A stretch of DNA of 64,000 bases from Novosphingobium sp. ST904 (GTDB lineage Bacteria; Pseudomonadota; Alphaproteobacteria; Sphingomonadales; Sphingomonadaceae), in NCBI RefSeq assembly GCF_001298105.1, contig NZ_LGJH01000141.1:1-64000 (forward strand). Direction: 5' to 3'. Below, piece by piece: positions 55,386-62,981 of the stretch. Positions within the stretch are counted from its first letter, which is position 1; each line of letters opens with the position of its first letter. The notes beneath the pieces are model-generated. The model worked only from the letters and a program-made list of their open reading frames with translations, did not search any database and was not told where the DNA came from. The position numbers and the translations under genes were made by a program.

Positions 55386-55985
55386 TTGCTGTCTTCCAAA
55401 TCGCTCAAGTCGCTCGTCCTGTGTTCCATCGCGGGGGCAGGCGCCCTCCTGGCCGCGGGCTGCGATAGGCAAAGCGGGAAGGACGCGCAACAGGAGGCTT
55501 CGGCGCAAGCTTCCGAAAGCGCCGCGCCGGCGGCCGCAAAGCCTGCTGGCAAGCTGGACCGTTCGCACAAGGGCGATCCGATGCCGGACGTGACCCTGGT
55601 GGACAATACCGGGGAGAGCCTCGACCTCATGTCGCTGAAGGGCAAGCCGCTGCTGGTAAACCTCTGGGCGACCTGGTGCGCCCCCTGCATCGCGGAAATG
55701 CCGACTCTTGAAGCCCTTGCCAAAGACCCCAACGGGCCGGTGCAGATCCTGCCGATCTCCGAGGATACCGGAGACACCTACAAGGTCGTGGAGATCCTTC
55801 GTCGCCGCAAGCTGGACAATATCCAGCCCTGGGTGGACGAAAACGGCGACCTCGGCTTCCAGTACGGCGGCAACCTGCCCGTAACGGTCCTGTTCGACAG
55901 CCAGGGCCGCGAGGTCTGGCGCTACACGGGCGGCAACGACTGGAGCTCGCCGGAAGCAGCCAAGTTGCTGGCGGAAGCCAAATAG
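55386..55985 (+). CDS. TlpA-like thioredoxin-fold lipoprotein
   Basis: A membrane-anchored thioredoxin-fold protein. From TTG 55386 it reads [20 protein letters not shown], then a lipobox LLAAGC. The redox site is WCAPC in [20 protein letters not shown], with cis-Pro in [17 protein letters not shown]. This is the TlpA/ResA type used in cytochrome c or cytochrome oxidase maturation. Other starts are TTG 55371 and ATG 55326, both very close to or inside the divergent argH start. ResA-like function would fit the aa3 oxidase elsewhere in the window. Confidence 0.85.
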   Translation: MLSSKSLKSLVLCSIAGAGALLAAGCDRQSGKDAQQEASAQASESAAPAAAKPAGKLDRSHKGDPMPDVTLVDNTGESLDLMSLKGKPLLVNLWATWCAPCIAEMPTLEALAKDPNGPVQILPISEDTGDTYKVVEILRRRKLDNIQPWVDENGDLGFQYGGNLPVTVLFDSQGREVWRYTGGNDWSSPEAAKLLAEAK

Positions 55986-56080
55986 GCGGATCGGGGGCCC
56001 GCGGGGCCGGGAGAACCATGGTCATGCTCGTGCGGGCGCCGCGTCTTGGCAGGACCGGCACAAGGCGCCGCTGATCCGCT

Positions 56081-57007
56081 TCAGGCGGTCTTGACGAGTT
56101 CCGCCAGCCGCGAACCAGCCGGCGGATAGCCCGCCGGTGTCGCTCCAGTAAACCAGATCAGCCGCCCCTGCGCCGCTTCCGGCACAACGGCGAAACGCGT
56201 CTCGGTATCTCCGGTCAACGGGAGCCCCTTGCCGCGCAAGTATTGCGCGGCGGCTGTGGCATCACGAACCTTGAAGACGAGGTGCCGGATTCCCTTCACC
56301 TCGCGCGCATGGACGGAAACGGCGTCGCTCTGCTTGCGTCCTGCCAGAACTTCGAGGACGGTATCGCCTATTGCAAAGGCGGCACAGCCCCCCTCGGGCA
56401 GTGCTCTTTCGCCAAGTTCCGGCAACCCGAGTTTCCCGTGGAACATTTCGCGCGCATCGTTCAGCGATGGCACGGAAAGGCCGATGGCCTGCAATCCCTC
56501 GATCCCCAGCGGATGCCCGTCCCGCCACTTCGCCGCGCTCCACGACGGATCGCGGCGAGGATCGCCGGGCATGTCCTGCTTCACGATCTCCAGCCGCAAG
56601 CCCATGACCTGTCCGCGCGGGATCAGGAAATAGAAGGCTTCCATACCCGGATCGTAATGCCGCTTGAAGCCGCGCGCCGCGAACCAGGCGTCTGCCGCCG
56701 CCAGGTCGTTCGTCTTGAGGGCGATGCCGATCCAGCGGTTCTCCCCTGCCGAGCGCCGTAGCATGTCGCCGAGCGGATGCCCCGGTTCCGCGCCTCGACC
56801 GGCCGGGGCGATCGGGATCAACATGGTGTCGCCCACCATCAGCAAGCTCTCTTCGCGATCGAGACCGAGCTTTTCGGTTTCCGGCGTTATCAATATCTCG
56901 TGCGCGGTCTCCGCGCCGAACACCTCGCGAAAGAACGCGTCGCAAGCGGGACGCAGGCCATTGTCGGCAAGCGCCCAGCTTACGTGAACCAGCGGCATTC
57001 CCTCCAT
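56081..57007 (-). CDS. VOC-family (glyoxalase/extradiol-like) protein, two domains
   Basis: About 308 residues with two vicinal-oxygen-chelate modules. The first runs through MPLVHVSWALADNGLRPACD, FGAETAHEI and WIGIALKTNDLAAADAWFAA. The second runs through LQAIGLSVPSLNDAREMFHG, LEVLAGRK and KGIRHLVFKVRDATAAAQYL. VOC enzymes include extradiol dioxygenases, glyoxalases and isomerases; metal ligands are not clear enough to choose. It overlaps nothing but sits 14 bp after the Rieske gene stop's region on the same strand, so a shared catabolic role is likely. Confidence 0.72.
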   Translation of the reverse strand: MEGMPLVHVSWALADNGLRPACDAFFREVFGAETAHEILITPETEKLGLDREESLLMVGDTMLIPIAPAGRGAEPGHPLGDMLRRSAGENRWIGIALKTNDLAAADAWFAARGFKRHYDPGMEAFYFLIPRGQVMGLRLEIVKQDMPGDPRRDPSWSAAKWRDGHPLGIEGLQAIGLSVPSLNDAREMFHGKLGLPELGERALPEGGCAAFAIGDTVLEVLAGRKQSDAVSVHAREVKGIRHLVFKVRDATAAAQYLRGKGLPLTGDTETRFAVVPEAAQGRLIWFTGATPAGYPPAGSRLAELVKTA

Positions 57008-57020
57008 CGGCTGGGGCCGA

Positions 57021-58379
57021 TCAGTAGGTTTCGGGGCTGCCCGAGCCCATGAACCTGGCAAGGTTCATGTGCAGGCTCGCCACTGAGCGTTCCATGTAGG
57101 GGTTGGGCTGCGCGCCCCGGAAACCGACGTTTTTCATGCCTTGCTGGACGGCAGCCATGTTGGCGAAGTCCTGCTGGAGAACAGGCGGCCAGTCATTGGG
57201 GGCGGTGTATTCCCATTCCGTTTCGGGAGCTTCACCCTCGGGCCAGAGTTCGTAGACGGCAGCCTCGAAGATGCACTTGTCCGGATCGGCGCCATAGGGC
57301 CGTGCCTGATAGCAGAGCATGTTGTTGACCGCGTGGCCGATCTGGAAGTTCGGGAAGATCTGCCAGGCCGTGCCCGCCTGGGCGGTGTGCTGCGGATCGA
57401 CCTGCGCCCACACCACGCCGCGTTCAGCGTCTTCCTTGCGCGCGGTGCCGATCCAGTAGGCCGACACTTCCGCCGCCGGGGTGCCTTCGGGCAGTTCGTC
57501 CTTGAGGCGGTTGGCAACGCCGACCAGTGTCATCGTCGTGTTGGTATTGGCATTCGCCCAGGTGAAATTCTGCATTTCCGCCGTGGTGAGCCGCGGGTCC
57601 TCGCCCGCGCCGAGGCGCAGTTTTCCGGAGTCTTCCTCCTGCCCCTTGGGCGCTTCGTAGCCGATGTTGGAGTGCAGTCCCTGGTTGCGGGCCCAGCCGC
57701 GGAACTGGCCGAATTCCATGAATTCGGGGTGCGTGGTGGAAACATGGTAGGTTTCGCAGAAGGCCTCCATCGCGACCTTCCAGTTGCACTCGAACACCAC
57801 CCATTTGCGCCAGCGGGGACGCATGTTTTCAAGGCCATAGGGGTCGAGCATGCCCGCTGCCGGGTGGAGATATTCGGCCAGCGGCATGCAATCGGGGTCG
57901 AGATTGATCCAGACCCAACCGCCCCAGAGACCGACCTGAACGACACCTAGATCGGCCTGACCGCCACAGAGCCGCCCCTGCCAGTCTTCCTGATGTTCTA
58001 GATAGGTGTTGGCCCCGTCCAGCCCGAAGGTCCAGCCATGATAGCCGCAGATGAAGTTGCGGCGCGTGCCCCTGGCATTGCGCATTCCCGGCGGGGTATC
58101 GACCAGCTTGCGGCCGCGGTGCGGGCAGACATTGTGGAAAGCGCGTATCTCGGTTTCCGAGGCCCGGACCACGATCACCGAATCGTCGAGGATGTCGAAA
58201 GTGATGAAATCGCCGACTTCGGGAATGTCTTCCAGGCGCCCCGCCTGAAGCCAGACCTTGCGCCACAGCCTGTCGCGTTCGGCCTTGGCGTATTCCGGTG
58301 AAACGTAGGCCTCGGCCGGAACGCGGACCGGGACGGTCAGGTCCTCGGCAGCCTGCACGATCGTGCCAATTTCACCCAT
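57021..58379 (-). CDS. Rieske non-heme iron oxygenase, large subunit
   Basis: A 452-residue aromatic-ring-hydroxylating oxygenase large subunit. The Rieske [2Fe-2S] ligands are C85-P-H87 and C111-G-Y-H114 (FHNVCPHRGRK and FICGYHGWTF). The mononuclear iron site is E209-x2-H212-x4-H217 in EAFCETYHVSTTHPEF, with a carboxylate expected later. It is likely a mono- or dioxygenase acting on an aromatic or terpenoid substrate. No small subunit, ferredoxin or reductase gene adjoins it, so electron supply must come from elsewhere. It is divergent from nothing nearby and lies in a minus-strand group with the VOC, MFS, EthD and SMP-30 genes. Confidence 0.9.
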   Translation of the reverse strand: MGEIGTIVQAAEDLTVPVRVPAEAYVSPEYAKAERDRLWRKVWLQAGRLEDIPEVGDFITFDILDDSVIVVRASETEIRAFHNVCPHRGRKLVDTPPGMRNARGTRRNFICGYHGWTFGLDGANTYLEHQEDWQGRLCGGQADLGVVQVGLWGGWVWINLDPDCMPLAEYLHPAAGMLDPYGLENMRPRWRKWVVFECNWKVAMEAFCETYHVSTTHPEFMEFGQFRGWARNQGLHSNIGYEAPKGQEEDSGKLRLGAGEDPRLTTAEMQNFTWANANTNTTMTLVGVANRLKDELPEGTPAAEVSAYWIGTARKEDAERGVVWAQVDPQHTAQAGTAWQIFPNFQIGHAVNNMLCYQARPYGADPDKCIFEAAVYELWPEGEAPETEWEYTAPNDWPPVLQQDFANMAAVQQGMKNVGFRGAQPNPYMERSVASLHMNLARFMGSGSPETY

Positions 58380-58467
58380 GCGTTCTCATCCCGTTATCTT
58401 CGCGCCGATTTGCGCCCGTTATCCCATTATTCGCACAGCGGAGCAAATCGCCGTGGCGCTACCGCGT

Positions 58468-59697
58468 TCACGCCGGCGCGAAAGCGAGGCTGCGGCGCGG
58501 CAGCGTGCCGATCGCCAGACTGCTTGCCGCCATCATGCCGATCGCCAGCCAGAGGAAGCTCTCGTAGCTTCCCGTCCGGTCGTGGATCACCGCCGCCGCG
58601 AGCGGACCGATGGCCGTGCCGATCGACAGCGCCGCCAGCACCCCGCCATAGAGGCCGCCGAAGTTCCGAAGCCCGAAATGCCGGGTGATGAGGTAGACGA
58701 CGACGTCGATCTCGGCCCCCAGGGTCAGGCCGATCAGCGCCGAGGCCAGCGTCAGCGCCGCCAGCGAAGTGCCGGAACCCAGCAACAGGCCGCAGCCCGC
58801 CACCGGCAGCAGGAACACCGCCGCGCCGACCAGCGAAGCCGGGAAACGATCGAGCAGGACGCCCGTGCCCAGCCGCCCCGCCAGCGAGAACCAGCCGACG
58901 AACGAGGCGATGGCCGCCGCCGTCATCGGGTCTGCCCCCCGGTCTCCCAGGATCGAGACGAAGTGGACGACCAGGGCAATGATCGTGAACGTGAACAGCA
59001 GGCTTGCCGCGAACAGGCGGTGGTAGACGCTGGAGCGCAGCCCTTCGCCCAGCGAAGCGCCGGGCAAATCGCGCCGGACCGGCGCCTTGGCGGCCCTGCT
59101 GCGATCGTGCGCGCCGCGGAAGAACATGAGGATCGCCGGGAAGGCGAGGAGGAACCACAGCCCGCCGTGAACCGCAAAGGCCAGCCGCCAGCCGAAAGTC
59201 CTGATCGCCCATGTCCCCAGGATCGGGAACAGGCCCGCCGCGATGGAGGCGCCGCAAAGCGTCACCGCCAGGGCCAGCCCGCGCGAAAGTTCGAAGCGCG
59301 AAGCCACCGCGCTGGTCCAGACCGAAGCCTGCACCGGCAGCGAGACCATTGCGATCAGGCCCCACAGCAGGTACCACTGCGAAAGGCTTGCCCCCACCGT
59401 GCCGAGCAGCGCGAAGGCCAGCGTCAGCAGCACCGCGCCGATCACCCCGAACCTGCGCGGACCGAACCGGTCGACCGCAAGGCCGATGAACACGCCGCCC
59501 ACGGCCTGCACCAGGGTTGCGATGGTGAGCCCGAAGGTCACTTCGGTGCGGCTCCAGCCCATCGCTTCGGCCACCGGGCCGATGTACGGTCCGATGCCGT
59601 AGATATGGATCACGCTGGTGGCATAGCCGAGGCCGGCCGCCACCGGCACCAGCCCGTATTTTCCCCACTCCTGCCGAGCCGATGCCGCCTCAGTCAC
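58468..59697 (-). CDS. MFS transporter
   Basis: A 409-residue twelve-helix major facilitator. The loop 2-3 motif is GLAVDRFGPRRFGVIGAVLL and the first helix region is KYGLVPVAAGLGYATSVIHI. A central cytoplasmic loop (FFRGAHDRSRAAKAPVRRDL) separates the halves. It resembles monocarboxylate/oxalate-formate-type MFS proteins. In this context it probably imports the substrate or exports an intermediate of the catabolic cluster. Its stop is close to the Rieske gene and its start overlaps the EthD stop by 8 nt. Confidence 0.83.
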   Translation of the reverse strand: MTEAASARQEWGKYGLVPVAAGLGYATSVIHIYGIGPYIGPVAEAMGWSRTEVTFGLTIATLVQAVGGVFIGLAVDRFGPRRFGVIGAVLLTLAFALLGTVGASLSQWYLLWGLIAMVSLPVQASVWTSAVASRFELSRGLALAVTLCGASIAAGLFPILGTWAIRTFGWRLAFAVHGGLWFLLAFPAILMFFRGAHDRSRAAKAPVRRDLPGASLGEGLRSSVYHRLFAASLLFTFTIIALVVHFVSILGDRGADPMTAAAIASFVGWFSLAGRLGTGVLLDRFPASLVGAAVFLLPVAGCGLLLGSGTSLAALTLASALIGLTLGAEIDVVVYLITRHFGLRNFGGLYGGVLAALSIGTAIGPLAAAVIHDRTGSYESFLWLAIGMMAASSLAIGTLPRRSLAFAPA

Positions 59698-60103
59698 CGT
59701 AGGAAAGCTCCACCCGCGTGGGCTCGCCGTTCGGGCCCATCGGCGAATCGTATTCGATGCAGGTACAGACCGGATTGGCGTGGCCGGCGAAGAGTTTCTC
59801 CTCGTCCGCCATTGTCATCGGCCGGCGCGCGGGATCGCTGATGATCGCCTGCGAGCGTTCGAAGTCCTCGCGGCTGTTCCACCAGATTTCCATCACGCAG
59901 TCATAGCCGGGATCGTGGATCTCGCCGGTGATCGGGTTCTTCTCCGGCACCAGATAGCGCCGGACGTAGCGCACCGCGCCGGGGATCGCCGGCGCCGCGC
60001 CCATCTTCTTCGAGAGCTGCGAATGCTGGTTTTCATAGTAGTCCATGAACGCGTCCATGGTCATGTCGGCGCGCTTGCGGAAAAAGCAGAGCTGCTTGAG
60101 CAT
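59690..60103 (-). CDS. EthD-domain protein
   Basis: A 137-residue EthD/dimeric alpha-beta-barrel protein: MLKQLCFFRKRADMTMDAFM, DYYENQHSQL, RRYLVPEKNPITGEIHDPGY and CVMEIWWNSREDFERSQAII. EthD proteins accompany oxygenase or P450 degradation genes and some are small monooxygenases or lyases. It overlaps the MFS gene start and lies 2 bp from the SMP-30 gene stop, so all three are co-transcribed. Confidence 0.8.
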   Translation of the reverse strand: MLKQLCFFRKRADMTMDAFMDYYENQHSQLSKKMGAAPAIPGAVRYVRRYLVPEKNPITGEIHDPGYDCVMEIWWNSREDFERSQAIISDPARRPMTMADEEKLFAGHANPVCTCIEYDSPMGPNGEPTRVELSYGD

Positions 60104-60105
60104 GA

Positions 60106-61712
60106 TTACGCCTTCCTCAGCGCCAGGACGCTGCCTTCGAGATCGGCGCAGATCCACACCGTGCCGTCCGGCCCCACATCGAGCCCGGTCATGTTGCCCA
60201 TCGGCCCGCACATGTCGCCGACCCCGCCGAGCGGCCGGGGATCGGTGCCTTCGGGCGTGCCTACCGGCAGGTCCGAGGCGATCACCTGCCGCGCGCCGCC
60301 GGACAGATCGCACTGCACGACCTCCCGCCGCTTCACGTCGAGCACGGTGACGATGCCGTCGCGCACGGCCAGTCCTTCGGGCCGGACGAGATCGTCGAGC
60401 ACCGTTTCGGTGCGCCCGCCGACCAGCCTGACCACCCGGCCCGCTCCGCTTTCGGCCACATAGACGGTACCGTCCCCGGCAACGGCGACGCCCTTGGGCC
60501 GGTCCAGCCCGGAGGCCAGTTCCTCGACCCGCCCGCCATCGGCCGAATGGACCTTGCCGGTGCCGTATTCCGCGAAGACCACCGCGCCCGAAGGGGCCAG
60601 CGCCACACCCATCAACTGGTCGAAACCGCTCGCCAGAACCTCGCTCGCCGGGCCGCGGGGTGGAACCTGGCCACATCGCCATTGGCGGTGGTGACGATCA
60701 TCGTTCCTGCCCCCGCCGCAACGACCCCGCGCGAGTAGCCGGGGAAATTCGGGCTGAACAACATGCCTTCCAGCTTGGCCATCTCGCCCGCGCGCAGCGA
60801 GAAGACGAAGCCGCCGTCGGCGATCCACAGCACGCCGTCCTCGCCCATCGCCACGTCGAGCGGCCATTGCAGGCCCTTCTCGACCAGCGGCTTCACCAGC
60901 CCGCCCGCGCTTCGGGGCGTGGTGATCTCATGGATCGAGCCCAGGATGTGCGAGACGAACAGGCGGTCCCCCACGAAAGTGCAATTGTCCAGCCCCGCGC
61001 CGATATCGGCCAGCACCGTCTTCTCGCCGGTGCGCGGATCGATCCGCAGCACCTGGCCGCTGGCGACCTGGGTGGAGACGATCATGCCCTGCGCGTCGAA
61101 TTTCAGCGAATCCGGCACGCCAAGGTCGCCGCAGACCACTTCCGGCTCGCCGCGCCCGTCAAGATCGACCCGCCAGATCGCGTTGGCGCCCATCACCGGC
61201 ATGTAGAGCTTGCCGTCGGGGCCGACCTCGAAGGCATTGGGCATCGGCACGTTATCGGCAATCACCCGCGCGCCGCCGCCCTCGCGGTCCAGTTCGACGA
61301 CTTGCGCGCCGATGTGGCAGCCCGCCGCGATCAGGCGGCCTTGCGAAAAGGTGATCGGGTTGGCCACCGGCAGGTCCGCGATCACGGCGCTGCTGCCGTC
61401 GGGGCGCAGCACCGAAACGCGGCCTTCGGTGATCTCGGTGGCGTAGAGATTGCCCGCATCGTCGAACACGAGATCGTCCGGGGCGGTGATCGCGCCGCCC
61501 ATCTCGCTCACCACTTCCACCGCGCCGCTGTCGGGATCGATCGCCGAAACGCGGCTGCCCGCGACTTGCGCCACATAGATGCGCCCATCGGCGCCCGTGC
61601 GCAGGCCGTTGGCGCCGTTGAGGCGCGAAGGCGGGGTCAGCCGGTGCAGCGTCCAGCCTTCGGCCGGGCGGGCGGAGACGACGCCGTGATTGCGTCCTGC
61701 GGGTTCGAGCAT
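60106..61712 (-). CDS. SMP-30/gluconolactonase-like double beta-propeller protein (frameshifted near 60656)
   Basis: About 535 residues after restoring one base near 60656, roughly twice the usual SMP-30/LRE length. The first propeller runs LNGANGLRTGADGRIYVAQV, APDDLVFDDAGNLYATEITE and MPNAFEVGPDGKLYMPVMGA. The second runs LQWPLDVAMGEDGVLWIADG, LMGVALAPSGAVVFAEYGTG, RPKGVAVAGDGTVYVAESGA and NMTGLDVGPDGTVWICADLE. The fold fits a calcium-dependent lactonase acting on a Baeyer-Villiger product, which would suit the BVMO nearby; this is inference. No signal peptide is seen. Confidence 0.78.
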
Positions 61713-61949
61713 CGTCAAGAATGTCCTCTCGTCCGGCCCTGCTGCGGCCGTTCTTTTGCGTGCCGAGCCTATCCAGCGTGTCCGGGGCAGGCAACGCGGT
61801 GACCGGGACGAAGCGCCTGGGAACGCGCACTATCGCCCCGCGACGTTGCGCGGCTTTGTTCGATTGCCCCGCCCCGCCCTGTACGCATATTCGATCGACA
61901 GACGGAAAAGAGACCACCCCGATCAGGGACGGTCGGCCGGGAGAGTTCC

Positions 61950-62876
61950 ATGGAAGAGATGCGCTTTGACGGCCGCGTGGCGGTGATTACCGGAGCCGGC
62001 CGCGGCCTTGGCCGGGCCTATGCGCTGCTGTTGGCGGCGCGCGGGGCCAAAGTGGTGGTCAACGATCTGGGCGGTGCGATCCGGGGCGACCTCGATGCAC
62101 CGGGCGCCGACGAGAGTGTGGCGCAGAGCGTGGTGGACGAGATCGTGGCGGCGGGCGGCGAGGCCATCGCCAATACCGATTCCGTCTCCACCCCCGAAGG
62201 CGGCAAGGCCATCGTCCAGGCCGCGCTGGACCAATGGGGCCGGATCGACGTGCTGGTCCACAATGCCGGAAACGTGCGCTACGGCTCGATCCGCGAGCTT
62301 TCCGCCGCAGACCTTCACGCCGTGCTCGACGTTCACCTGCTCGGCGCCTTCCACGTCGTGCAGGCCGCGTTCGGGCCGATGTGCGATGCCGGTTACGGGC
62401 GCATCGTTCTGACCAGTTCGGTCGGCGGGCTCTACGGCAACCTCAACTGCGTGAACTACGGCATGTCGAAGTCGGCGATGCTGGGCCTCTCCAACATCGC
62501 CGCGCTCGAGGGCGAGGCGCACAACGTGAAGTGCAACGTGATCGTGCCCGGCGCGGTGACGCGCATGGCCGAGGGGCTCGACATTTCGCAGTATCCGCCG
62601 ATGGACCCCGAACTCGTGACGCCGGTGGTCGGCTGGCTCTCGCACGAGCAATGCCCGGTCACCGGAGAGACCTTCGCCTCGATGGCGGGCCGCGTGGCGC
62701 GCATGTTCGTGGCGGAGACGCGCGGCGTCTATCGCCCGGAGTGGACGATCGAGGACGTGGCCGCCGCTGCCGATGCCTTCCGCGACAAGGCCGAAGTGCT
62801 CGATTTCGGGCTTCACGGGCATGTCGATCACATCGGCTACTCGTTCCGGATGGCGACGGCGGGCGCCGATGCGTGA
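61950..62876 (+). CDS. Short-chain dehydrogenase/reductase
   Basis: A 308-residue classical SDR, longer than the usual 250. The cofactor motif is TGAGRGLG at 14-21, NAG follows in VLVHNAGNVRYG, and the catalytic Ser/Tyr/Lys are in IVLTSSVGGLYGNLNCVNYG and NYGMSKSAM. The VVVNDLGG segment with Asp favours NAD(H) and is typical of the multifunctional enzyme type 2/steroid and acyl-CoA group. The extra ~50 C-terminal residues may bind a bulky substrate. It is divergent from the SMP-30 group and upstream of the BVMO gene. Confidence 0.86.
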   Translation: MEEMRFDGRVAVITGAGRGLGRAYALLLAARGAKVVVNDLGGAIRGDLDAPGADESVAQSVVDEIVAAGGEAIANTDSVSTPEGGKAIVQAALDQWGRIDVLVHNAGNVRYGSIRELSAADLHAVLDVHLLGAFHVVQAAFGPMCDAGYGRIVLTSSVGGLYGNLNCVNYGMSKSAMLGLSNIAALEGEAHNVKCNVIVPGAVTRMAEGLDISQYPPMDPELVTPVVGWLSHEQCPVTGETFASMAGRVARMFVAETRGVYRPEWTIEDVAAAADAFRDKAEVLDFGLHGHVDHIGYSFRMATAGADA

Positions 62877-62890
62877 CCGGGCTTAATGAA

Positions 62891-62906
62891 CAACATTGTT
62901 GACAAC
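62891..62906 (+). promoter_or_regulatory. Overlapping palindromes and -35-like box before the BVMO gene
   Basis: CAACA-T-TGTTG (62891-62901) and GTTG-A-CAAC (62898-62906) overlap. A consensus -35 TTGACA lies at 62899-62904, about 80 bp upstream of the BVMO start. The arrangement suits a repressor operator over the promoter. The -10 is weak (CAGATT-like). Confidence 0.45.
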
Positions 62907-62981
62907 TAACTGCCGGCTGCGCCAGATTCGGCAGCAACGGGCGACCGGAGCAGAGTCGCCACCCAAGAGGATGCCCATTCG

